64,000 nucleotides of DNA from Heliocidaris erythrogramma (lineage: Eukaryota > Echinodermata > Echinoidea > Camarodonta > Echinometridae), in assembly GCA_025617745.1 (NCBI GenBank), contig CM046861.1, positions 17,085,563 through 17,149,562 on the forward strand. Reading direction: 5' to 3'. A program made the position numbers and the translations under genes. The notes under the pieces are model-generated. The model made no database searches. It was given only the letters and a program-made list of their open reading frames with translations, and had not been told where the DNA came from. This document shows positions 11,531 to 21,245 of the stretch, one piece after another (positions within the stretch are counted from its first letter, which is position 1; each line of letters begins with the position of its first letter).

Positions 11531-12014
11531 TTAATTTATGTCAATGTAGTGTTTGTCGTCCTTCGAAAGATTTGTTAGTCCTTGATTTGGGGCAGAATAG
11601 GCCGTATGCGAGGGAGGTTCAGGTAACGGCAATTCAGGGAGAAGATATCCATCTGCACTCATTCGATGACAGAGTGGCTTTCGCACCTGCTTGGGGTGGG
11701 GTGGTTGTACTCGTGAGGTTGTAGATCGGGGTCCGTGGAATGATCATCCATTGTATCAGGTCCAGGCCATACAGGACTAGCTCTGCTTTGACCTGGTCCA
11801 ATGAACGTCACACTGTAGTGGGCATCGGAATGTCTCTGTTCGGCCTTTTCATTTAAGTCAATATCATCTTTATTCATTTTGAAAACTGCGGCGGGTTCTG
11901 TGTTATTTCTAGGAAGCCGTCGACAAACTAGTACGACTACAGTGAATGTCAATACGAGAACTAGGCCAACGAGTATCGCGGTGGAGATATAAAAAGCGCG
12001 TACGTTGCTGGAAC
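11531..12014 (-). pseudogene. WSC receptor gene 2, transmembrane/tail exon with frameshift
   Basis: Clear paralogue of 2156-2631 with the same GTACAG acceptor position and phase 1 opening. It encodes a membrane helix (core STAILVGLVLVLTFTVVVLV), CRR, then HSDAHYSVTFIGPGQ. At about 11692 one base is missing relative to gene 1 (CCCCTAAG against CCCCAAG in coding sense). The frame therefore ends after SRCESHSVIE at 11659. The conserved tail is still fully readable in the next frame: CHRMSADGYLLPELPLPEPP, ending KHYIDIN with a stop at 11531. That preservation suggests a recent mutation, an allele or a sequencing error. No signal-peptide or WSC exon for this gene could be found upstream (12.1-21.2 kb), so it may be an incomplete duplicate. 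Confidence 0.8.
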
Positions 12015-12255
12015 CTGTACATAAAATGAAAGACAGTGTGACAAATAATCAAGGTACATTGAGACGAATAAACAGAGTTGGGGGGGGGGGGGAGGGGAAT
12101 GCATAAAAAGAGGGAGAAGAGTGGAATATAAAATGATTGGATAAAGAAAAGTGATTAGAATTGGGATCAATGAACTAAGAAGGAAAAGCTAACAAAACTG
12201 TACATAAAATGAGAGAAAGGGTGACAAAAATAGAGTCGAATAAAAAGAGATGTGA
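12015..12255. other. Upstream of gene 2 tail exon, low complexity
   Basis: Poly-G tract at 12078-12092 and AGAGAAAG-rich DNA. No exon or regulatory feature could be supported. Confidence 0.35.
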
Positions 12256-12418
12256 GTAGGCGCGATGGTTCAGTGATAGAGCAGTTGTCTCGGGTTCGAA
12301 ACCAAGGTGATGCGCTAGTGCCCTTTGGTAAGGCATTTATCATCACCACCAAGTCCCTCAGAGAGGACTTAAAGCCGTCGGTCCCCTAGTTCCTTATTTA
12401 CAAGCATACAATTTTTTT
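12256..12418 (+). mobile_element. tRNA-derived SINE
   Basis: Begins with a tRNA-like head: A-box-like ATGGTTCAGTGATAGAGCAG at about 12263 and B-box-like GGGTTCGAAACC at about 12291. A short body follows (TAGTGCCCTTTGGTAAGGCA). Anticodon-arm pairing is poor, so this is a SINE and not a tRNA gene. Confidence 0.7.
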
Positions 12419-12440
12419 CTTAGCAGATAGGTAAATTTAA

Positions 12441-12683
12441 CCCTTTCAAGGCCGACGGGACTTTTCAGTCCCAGATCAGACTAAACTTGTTTGTAAAAAA
12501 ATGCCATGCATTTTTCACCCCTTTCCTGTCTGATGGGACTTTTGAGTCCCTATTCAGTGTTTTAATTAACACTACATTTTTTTTCACTTTTAAAATTTTT
12601 TTGTCATATTTAGTATGAAAATAGTGCAGAAAAAAATCACAGAACATATCAGAACATTTCACCATAATTTGGGACTGAAAGGG
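12441..12683. mobile_element. TTAA-flanked MITE
   Basis: Terminal inverted repeats ACCCTTTC.../...GAAAGGGT sit between TTAA at 12437-12440 and TTAA at 12684-12687. An internal GGGACTTTT.AGTCCC block is repeated. TTAA duplication is the piggyBac-type target signature; there is no transposase. Confidence 0.7.
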
Positions 12684-13258
12684 TTAAACCACCTAAAAAC
12701 CTTCTAAAATTGCAAGTAAGCATTGGTCTTATCATATTTATGTTGCATTACACAAAATTACATTTGTATTGTATATATTATCTCCATTCTGTAAATGATA
12801 TTTAAAATTGTACATATTGTACATATTACATTCGTACATGAAGTCAAGTTGCTTAAATAAATACTAAAATTTACAGTAGTTAAATGACGATCATAAACTT
12901 TATGATTTAATATCAATGTAACTTAAATCATTTTATCACTTCTTACCCCGTGCAAATTTAATGTAGCCCGGTAGCATGCACCATCAGCAAATCGATGTAC
13001 CTACTTTTACACTGTTTCTACAGTAAACTCCCTTGAAATAATTTAGAAACAAATCATATTCACTTAACATGCTTACTGTTATCATCTGTATCACACACGA
13101 CCTTTGTAGTGTTTGGTGACTTCACTGTGGAACAAACGATGATACAATCGATTAAAAGACAGGTTTTAAGGTTTGGATGGAAACGAACGCACGGAGTTTT
13201 AAGAAGGGGTATTTAGATGGCATCCTACATCCCTTCTTCAGCAGCCACGTTCATTTAA

Positions 13259-14606
13259 CCCTTTCGAGACAAATGACCACATTTGTGGTTTGGTTCAATA
13301 TTTTTTTTTATTCAGAGCCCTAAAAAAATACCGGATACATGAGTAGAAAGAACAAAAGTTTCTGCTCTCACTGTGTCCATTTTTGTTGCATGACCATAAT
13401 TATTGCGTTTGATGCCAGGAATTTAAAAACGAGAATAAGCTTTGATATCCTTAAATTGGCAACACATTGAGAGGTTCAAAATTATTGTTTTTTCATCAAA
13501 ATTGGCAATTTTTCACCTTTTCGAAAAGTTTCTAACCATGTATATTGTTTTCAAAGACATTACATCTTAGTAGAACATTGTAGCACTAAAAGAAATATAT
13601 TATTGTTGCCAATTTGAAGAACAAAATGTGATCATTTTAGCCCTTAAAGTAGCTATTCAAAGAAAATCACATATATGGCAATTAATGTATCACTAGAAAC
13701 TGGGAAGCTTACAGATGGCAATCGTATAAGTTTTATGTCAACTGCGTATCTGATGATTATAAAAACAACACAAATAAAAGCTCTTCTCAGCATCTGGAAT
13801 ATCCGAGGATTCGCCAGAAATATAGCGATGTTTTGATGTCGTCACACTCGGGATCGATCCTGCTTAAGCAGACGACGTCCTATAATGAATGAACGTAATT
13901 GCAATGCAATTATTTATCAAATTATAAAGAGTTTGGTGTATTTAAACATGACCTTATTTCACACCATTATAAAGGGAAAGTGAAACTGATTCTGATAGCT
14001 AAAACCGTTTGATTGTAAATACACAGGAGAAGGGTCAATGATCAATGAAATAAACCCCACTTTCAAATTGAAAAGCCCTCCGAATAATAGCAGGATGGTA
14101 TTCGTTCCCTCTTGAAACGCCGAACATATGCCCCGGTGCAAGCAGCTGAAAATACAATGGCGTCTTATTTTGTTTACAAGTGGCTGATTCCTTTATTTTT
14201 TTAACGCTGCATTTTTCATCAAAATAATATCATACACGAAGTTAAGAGTGAGGCAACAGACTAACATTAAGACTGACACTAGTGAAGGAAGAGAAATAAG
14301 TGAAGAGGAGATGACAAAATAGGCTCTTAAAAATGTGTAAGATGTTATGGGACATCGTCTGCTTAGACAGGACTGGTCCATGGTGTGTCGTCACATATCT
14401 CAACAGCGTTCGAGGAGCTCTTCAGCTGCTATATCGGGGGCTGTATTTTACCGTTTTATAATTGATAATAATCATTACTTCAAATGTTTCCAAGCGTTGA
14501 ATTTGGATAACCTTGTTTAATTTATGCCATCTATGCAATAATAAGTATTAAGCCAATATTTAAAATCATTAAAGTTCTACTTTAAATGATTCCTGTTCTG
14601 AAAGGG
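13259..14606. mobile_element. 1.35-kb TTAA-flanked foldback element
   Basis: The ends ACCCTTTCGAG and CTGAAAGGGT match the 12441-12683 MITE and are flanked by TTAA (13255-13258 and 14607-14610). Internal arms are inverted: about 13830-13880 (GTCGTCACAC..GCAGACGACGTCC) against 14350-14395 (GGACATCGTCTGC..GTGTCGTCAC). Two minus-strand ORFs of 60 and 62 codons inside have no recognisable domain. Probably non-autonomous. Confidence 0.6.
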
Positions 14607-14640
14607 TTAAAATGCTAAAATATTCAATATTCTACATAAA

Positions 14641-14768
14641 GGCTCGTTCACATATGCCTCCGGATATCGCGACGTATTTTGTTTTTGTTTTTGAGTGTGA
14701 AGCGCGGTAGGCTTTAAAAACATCCATGGTAAACCGCAATGTTCTACTGCGTCATATATGAACGAGCC
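14641..14768. mobile_element. Short MITE with GGCTCGTTCA ends
   Basis: Starts GGCTCGTTCACATATG and ends CATATATGAACGAGCC, imperfect inverted repeats of about 16 bp around an AT/GC-mixed centre, 128 bp in all. No convincing target duplication. Confidence 0.7.
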
Positions 14769-15196
14769 ATATGGGAGTTACAAATCCTATCAAGTTTGTC
14801 AAAGTTGGTAAAGTATTGATCAATTATATTTTTAATCCCCCAAAATAGGTAGAATGCTTCTCAGATGTTGATAAAAATACCTAATTTCGGCTTTCCCAAA
14901 AATAAGATATTAATGCTATCACTTGTATATGTATACATTCAAATATTATAGTAGTGGAATTTCCTGCCAAAATTTGAACATCATAATCAATTCAGTCATC
15001 TGCAATAAGACTACTATAGACATGAAAGATGTTTTGTTTTGTTTTGTTTTGGTTTTGTTTTTGTTTTTGCTCAGAATGGAACTGGTATCGAAAGTTGCTG
15101 GTAATAAATATTAAATTGCAGTATATATTTCCTAACGTTCAACGTTCAGAGCTTTAAGAAAAAGATCAAAAGTAATATTTTATACCGATATATATA

Positions 15197-15755
15197 GAAG
15201 ATGAAATAATCTTCGAGTAGGAATGGGGAAGATGAAATAATCTTCGAGTAGGAATGGGGAAGATGATTTAATCTTCGAAAAAAGATGAGGAAGATGAAAT
15301 AATCTTCGAGTAGGAGTGGGGAACATGATTTAATCTTCGAAAAGAGATGGGGAAGATGAAATAATCTTCAAGTAGGAATGGGGAAGATGATTTAATCTCC
15401 AAGTAAGGATAGGGAAGATGAATTAATCTTCCAGTATGGGGAACATGAAATAATCTTCGAGTAGGAATGGGGAAGATGATTTAATCTTCGAAAAGAGATG
15501 GGGAAGATGAAATAATCTTCGAGTAGGAATGGGGAAGATGAATTAATCTCCAAGTATAAGTGGGGGATATGATTTAATCTTCAGATAAGAATGGGAAGAT
15601 GAATTAATCGCCAAGTAAAGGTGGGGAAGATGAAATAATCTTCAAGTAGGAATGGGGAAGATGATTTAATCTTCAAGTAAGGATCGGAAGATGAATTAAT
15701 CTTCAAGTAGAGATGGGGAAGATTAATTAATCCTCAAGTTCGATGTCTTTATAGA
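15197..15755. repeat. Minisatellite of palindromic GAAGAT...ATCTTC units
   Basis: About 17 degenerate copies of a unit near 31 bp. Most contain GAAGATGAAATAATCTTC, itself an inverted repeat (GAAGAT with ATCTTC), followed by GAGTAGGAATGGG or a variant. A sub-type has GATTTAATCTTC. Each unit could form a small hairpin. No protein is encoded. Confidence 0.9.
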
Positions 15756-17730
15756 TGAAGATTAATCCTCACACAATTGATTTGATATGTACATATATTT
15801 ATTTGTAATTGTTCTTATTAAAAATACATTTATACTTAAAATATATCTTGTATATATATGTGCTTCCGTGATTGATTTTGATTGATATTTTAGTGAGTAC
15901 TGAGTAAGTGAAAGAGGTTGAAGAGCTTGTGTATATGCCATAAACTATTTCGTTCCTTAGCAGACGTACTAATGCAACAAAAAATCAAGGAATAGTTTGA
16001 TGAAATTCAGTAGGAAAATGAACAAAGATTTGTTCATTTTGAAATGATATGTTGTTTTACTTACTTGTGTAGTAAACGCCCTCTACATGACGTCCGTATT
16101 TGCACAGAACACCTACACATTACACACGAGACAACATTTGCTTCGACCTTAAAAGTCAGGTAATTGTCTACTTTGCTCACTTTTGTTTCTATTGAGTTCC
16201 ATTTTCGTTATTTCACTTACTCCTGCCGAGTAACAATTCTTCACTTACTTATGTTGATTTATGTTGCCAGCTTTATGATAATTTTGTTCTGTCTTTAGTT
16301 TTGTTTTGGCGAGTAACATGTTTTCAATATCACTTACTCCTTTTGATTTATGTTGCCAACTTTATAATTCTGTTCTTTTGTCTTTAGTTTTGTTAAGTTG
16401 CTTATTATTATTATTATTTGTTTCATTCTGTTTGATTTATTTAAGTCATAAAATTATAAAGATTATTATGAATTTTATTACCATCAATATTATATATTAC
16501 AAACATTATTATCATAATGTTTGTTGTTGTTGTGTTCATAATCATCTTCATCAAAAAATTGCATAAATTATCATTTTATTATTTGTTGATGAAGGAATAG
16601 ATTTGTTTCATGCAGGCTGTGTGTAAAAAACATTATGTGTAACGATTATATCTCGAGTGCATGTATGATTAACTATATTCTCTGCAGAAAATGAAAATTT
16701 ACGAATCTTTTATTACAGGGCAGGCGGGGAGGACCTTGCAATATACGTCACAGATCTAGAGTTGCCAATTTGTGTTTGATCAAATACAACTTCAACAATT
16801 CAAAACTTACTATTTCTTTTCTCACTTTCCTTAAAGGAGAATGAAGGTCAAAACATTGTAATCAAGCGTTTACAAACTAAAATTGTACTTGTTTGAATGA
16901 TCCAAACATGTCACAAATCTGATGTACCATATTTGAGTAAATTCAATCGTATTATTGTTATCACTATTTTTATTTCATTTTAAATACGTAAATTACAGTT
17001 TTTCAATATTTTTAGATACAGATCTGCTTTAAATTATATTTTGTACACGTTTTGTAGAGACATCATTTTGAATGATAGCTATGAATGGTAACAGCCAATC
17101 ACACACTATAGCGCAATTTCGTCACTTTCCGGGGCGCCCATGTCCGTGCCAGATCGTCGCAAGTCCATGTTTTAAGATTGAATTTACTCAAATATGGTAC
17201 AGGATCCTATATATTATTGTGTAAGTTAAAACTATCACTGGAATTTATTGTTGTACACGTTCTGTACTTTATTTAACTATACTCGAACATTTGTACCTAA
17301 TAAGATGATGTATTACTAAATAACATACAAGTGGAGACCAAAAGAAAAGAATTTGTGCGCACATCATCTTTTTATTTATTTTTTTTTTTTTTTGGCACTT
17401 TGCACTTTGCAAAAATAGAAACTACGGCTTTAATATGGATATTATTGGCAGATTGGGTAATGAATAACTAGACACTCTTATTTATGAAAACTGCGTTTTC
17501 TAAAGTGATGTGATAAGCAAGTAATTTAATTTACTATACCTTACTGTACTTTACTTCTCTTTACTTTTGTACCCCCTTGTCTATAAACTGTATTCAATGG
17601 ATTACAATCAAACAGCTTTTAAAGAGCTGCATATATTCAACAGGACAAGAAGAAACGAGCAACTGCTACACGTCATTTCCTGGTTATGAGTGCGGGTCAG
17701 ACCTCGCCGATTACGATAACGATAGTAAGA
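15756..17730. other. AT-rich region, no gene recognised
   Basis: A short direct duplication (ATTTATGTTGCCA.CTTTAT) occurs at about 16256 and 16344. Blocks reading ACATGGTAC/GTACCATATTTGAGTAAATTCAAT at 16923-16950 and 17180-17205 are inverted to each other, suggesting a roughly 280-bp foldback. No exon with splice signals was recognised. Confidence 0.4.
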
Positions 17731-17734
17731 TTAA

Positions 17735-18025
17735 AGGGATACTCAACCGCAGAATGTGGAGGTTTTATGCCGCAAGAGGGCACTCGTGTTCGTTACCTGA
17801 TCATGCCGTTGCCTCGCGGGAGCAAACTTCGAACAGGCTGTTCGCCGCGCAACATGCACGCTCCTCTTGAGCTTGAGCTCTCGCGCGAGATTCGGTCGGC
17901 TTCGTGCAGTCCGAAAAGTAATCCTAGTAGTCCAACGGACGCGTTCGCCGCACAAACTTTGTGTACGAGTGAATGGGGCTTACGCAATCCTGACTTTCCC
18001 CACGGTCGCCTGGTGGCGTATCCCT
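17735..18025. mobile_element. TTAA-flanked GC-rich MITE, copy 1
   Basis: AGGGATACTCAACCGCAG at the left and GGTGGCGTATCCCT at the right, bounded by TTAA at 17731-17734 and 18026-18029. The terminal repeat is AGGGATAC. The interior is GC-rich (CTCGAGCTC-like and CGTTGGACT blocks). Overlapping ORFs on both strands, up to 125 codons, are by-products of its composition and palindromy. Confidence 0.8.
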
Positions 18026-18104
18026 TTAACATGCACGAACATACTCACACGTACACACATTAACATTGTAGGGAGTGCAGTTGATTGAAAAAATCACTGT
18101 CGCT

Positions 18105-18370
18105 ATCGTCGGGTCCGCTCGCTATTCACAAGGACCGCTATTCTTAGAAATCTGCAATTCATTTAACAGGCGCTATGAATAGCGGTCCTTATGAACTGTT
18201 ATGAATAGTGGTCCATATGAACGGAGGTCCTTATGACTAGCGAGGTAATTTATCTATGGTTTGCTCGCTGTTCATAAGAACCGCTATTCATTTAGTCACG
18301 CGTTATGGATAGCGGTCCTTATGAATAAGTGGTCCTATGAATAGCGGTCCTTATGAATAGCGAGCTAGTT
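18105..18370. repeat. GACCGCTATTCATAA minisatellite, locus 1
   Basis: Multiple direct and inverted copies of a CTATTCATAAGGACCGC core, reversed as GCGGTCCTTATGAATAGC. The same core forms blocks at 24.7 kb, 26.3-26.75 kb and 29.2-29.4 kb. Confidence 0.85.
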
Positions 18371-19058
18371 ACCCCGTTATCGTCACTAGTATACGGTGAG
18401 GTCTGACCAACCATTTATGTGAAGAAAGTCAATGATGTCTATTACGTTTAGGTTAAGGGTCGGTTCCATAATGGAATTAAGAAAAGTTTTATTTTTAGTA
18501 AACTTTTATACACAACAAAAGGACGAGTCAATGAAAACATAACACATCACGACCTAATTGCCAATTTGAGGCCCTACGTATTATCTCAAGTTCCAAAAAT
18601 TGATGGTTTCTTATCTTTTTTCCAAATATTCATGAATCTCTGATCTATATTTCCAGCTTCAACTCCGGTAAACAATAAAGAGTTAATTCCCTTTTAGTAT
18701 TATATATCAGAATTCAATAAAGCTGTACGTCCTAATTTGACTAAATAATCTCTCAGTCACCATGGTTACACTCAGTTGATTCTAGAATGAAGTATTTCTC
18801 CTTTTTATATCCCCACTTATTCAGCATTTGGTTCAAACAAAAAGGAGACACCGATACATATGGTACCGTGATTGATAAATATCGGCCCGAAGTCACTAAA
18901 GAGGTTATTCTAACCCATGGTTAAACCTCAATTTATAGTACGCTCATGTCCTCATGTCCAATGGGTGGGCAATAATCGACGGTTAAAATAATGATTTAGA
19001 CCTCTGGTTAAATAAAATCTACTTCGTTAATTATGTCCATGTCACTGTGTTATAAATT
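18371..19058. other. No gene recognised
   Basis: AT-rich DNA. A TATCCCCACTTATTCA block near 18808 resembles the gene-flank block at 10365. No coding exon is supported. Confidence 0.35.
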
Positions 19059-19064
19059 ATGCAA

Positions 19065-19090
19065 ATCAGTGACGTAGCTATGAATGGCAC

Positions 19091-19125
<35 letters not shown>

Positions 19126-19655
19126 ACCGAACGGCGAAAAGGGAACCGATAAAGAAAGAAAGAGAAGAGGCATCGGGGGAGACCCCCTCCCATACCTTCT
19201 GCTCACTTAAAGGGATACTCAACCGCAGATTGTGGACGTTTTAATGCCGCGAGAGGGCACCGTGATCGTTACCTGATCATGCCGTTGCCCCGCGGGGGGA
19301 AAACCTCGGATAAACTGGTCGCCGCACAAACATGCACGCTCCGCCTGAGCTCGAGCTCTCGTGAACGCGTCCGTTGGACTGCTGGGATTACATTTCGGAC
19401 TGCACGAAGCCGACCGAATCTCGCACAAGAGCTCGAGCTCAGGCGGAGCGTGCATATTGCGCGGCGACCAGTCTGTCCGAAGTTTGCTCCCGCGAGGCAA
19501 CAGTATGATCGGGTAACGATCACGGTACCCTCGCGCGGCATAAAACGTCCATAATCTGCGTTGAGTATCCATTTAATGGCCCCCTCTCTCTCTCTCTCTC
19601 TCTGTATCTGTATCCCCCTTCCCCTCACTGGTAGCACCCAAGCTACGCCACTGAT
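19065..19655. mobile_element. GTAGCTA-type repeat with nested insertion
   Basis: Inverted ends CAGTGACGTAGCT (about 19067) and AGCTACGCCACTG (about 19640) enclose poly-C (19096-19125), a GA-rich stretch, the foldback element at 19211-19572 and a CT microsatellite. Related GTGGCGTAGCTA/poly-G pieces recur at 10.5, 24.85, 31.75 and 52.26 kb. Confidence 0.55.
19211..19572. mobile_element. TTAA-flanked MITE, copy 2, perfect-arm foldback
   Basis: Flanked by TTAA (19207-19210 and 19573-19576). Both ends carry the left end of copy 1 (AGGGATACTCAACCGCAG and its near complement), so the element is a left-left palindrome with arms of about 170 bp around a GAACGCGTCCGTTGGAC centre. ORFs of 91-122 codons on the two strands mirror each other and are not genes. 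Confidence 0.82.
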
Positions 19656-19970
19656 ACAACTATTTCCTGCAGAAAATTCAACGTGATGATTTTACTCTTC
19701 TTTTCTCAGTCACTTTTTACTCAGTCATGGCTGACGCGGTCCTGCGTCAACAATTATTGCCGCCTCGATCGGTCGTCTGCAAACATTGAAAAGGGTCTTG
19801 CCTATTTCTTACAAACACCAGTTTGGTCTATGCAAGATATGTGGTGCCATAAATCTATTATTGTGTGATACACCTACACGCTATCATCCTGTGATAAATA
19901 TGCCACTGTAAAATGACCAATTGCTAATTTCTAATACCGACCAAAACTGAATCAGTTTCGATCCCTTCTA

Positions 19971-20165
19971 TTAAAGGCCAAGTCCACCTCAATATCAAGT
20001 TGATTTTAATAAACAGAGTAAAATTAAACAAGCATAACCTTAAAATTTTCACTGAAATCGGATGTAAAATAAGAAAGTTATGGCATTTTGAAGTTTTGCA
20101 TTATTTCATGAAACAGTGATATGCATAGCATGGGCGGTATGCAAATGAGTGAACCCATGATGTCA
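19971..20165. mobile_element. Truncated copy of the 45-kb MITE family
   Basis: TTAAAGGCCAAGTCCACCTC opens it; the interior (TTTTCACTGAAATCGGAT, TTTTGCATTATTTC, GATGTCAC) matches the 45159-45761 element. The right end is missing and it abuts copy 3 of the GC-rich MITE, indicating a deletion or nested insertion. Confidence 0.65.
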
Positions 20166-20455
20166 CACACTCAACCGCAGATTGTGGACGTTTTTATGCC
20201 GCGAGAGGGCACCGTGATCATTACCTGATTCATGCCGTTGCCCCGCGGGGAGCAAACCTCGGACAGACTGGTCGCCGCGCAACATGCACGCTCCGCCTGA
20301 GCTCGAGCTCTCGTGCGAGATTCGGTCGGCTTCGTGCAGTCCGAAATATAATCCCAGCAGTCCGACGGACGCGTTCGACGCACAAACTTTGTGTACGAGT
20401 GAATGGGGCTTACGCAATCCTGACTTTGCGCACTGCCGCCTGGTGGTGTATCCCT
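20166..20455. mobile_element. GC-rich MITE, copy 3, left end truncated
   Basis: Same organisation as copy 1 (ACTCAACCGCAGATTGTGG at the left, GGTGGTGTATCCCT at the right) with TTAA at 20456-20459. The left AGGGAT terminus is missing at the junction with the preceding element. Confidence 0.75.
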
Positions 20456-20459
20456 TTAA

Positions 20460-21245
20460 TTAAATTTCGTATCATTATGATCATTGTGATGCTTCCGAAA
20501 TGTCAGTATTACATACTACAAAATTAATATTTCCCAACTGCTTACAGATATTTTCTCTCACAGTGTAATCCCATGCATGACCAGAACTCAACTTTATCTT
20601 TAAAAGAAATCATTGGCAATGTTCATCTATAATGGGGTTTCACATTTTTAACCCATTCGCCCTAGTTTTCCTTTTTACCCCTTTCAAACTGTGCCTATTT
20701 AGCGACCCCCGCCCGCCCCCGGAAAATGAAGGCGAACCTTCTTCCAAAGTCAAGTTCTGTAGAAATGGAGAATTAGTTTATGGTTTAGTCTGTGTATAAT
20801 TCCTTGCCCCGATCTGCTGGGTTCCTTTTCTGTAAAAAAGGAAGTTTTAATCAAGTTAACATTTCTAAAAATAATTCTGCTTGTACAATGTGGAGCCTTA
20901 CTTCTAACATGATGAAATTTTCTTTCTAATCAATTTATGGATTGTATATACATCTTAAGCATGTTAAATCAACAATCTATTTACATCTATAGACACCGAT
21001 ACAGAAAATTTCTGTATACATGGTATAGGAAATATTGTCTTTCGATATCATACACATGACCCAATATCCATTAAAGCTGGATTCTCATCGCACAGTATTA
21101 AGAAGACGAGAAAGACAATCAAAAACGAAATATCCCGTTGAAAACGAACAGTTCATGATAAAAGTTAAAGTATGTTTGTCTTCATGAACCATTCCAGAGG
21201 TTTTCTGGACAGACAAATTATTGATCAACCCAGGAAAGTGAACTT
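20460..21245. other. 3' flank of WSC receptor gene 3
   Basis: No ORF of note. Presumably includes the 3' UTR of gene 3 (stop at 21246). Confidence 0.4.

Noticed and set aside
15197..15755. CRISPR-like array
   Set aside because: Units are contiguous and degenerate without unique spacers, in a eukaryotic intronic/intergenic setting.
17577..18088. Cluster of overlapping ORFs on both strands up to 125 codons
   Set aside because: They lie within a GC-rich TTAA-flanked MITE; the same sequences recur at 19.2 and 20.2 kb as repeats.
19219..19637. ORFs of 91-122 codons
   Set aside because: Mirror images produced by the foldback MITE at 19211-19572.
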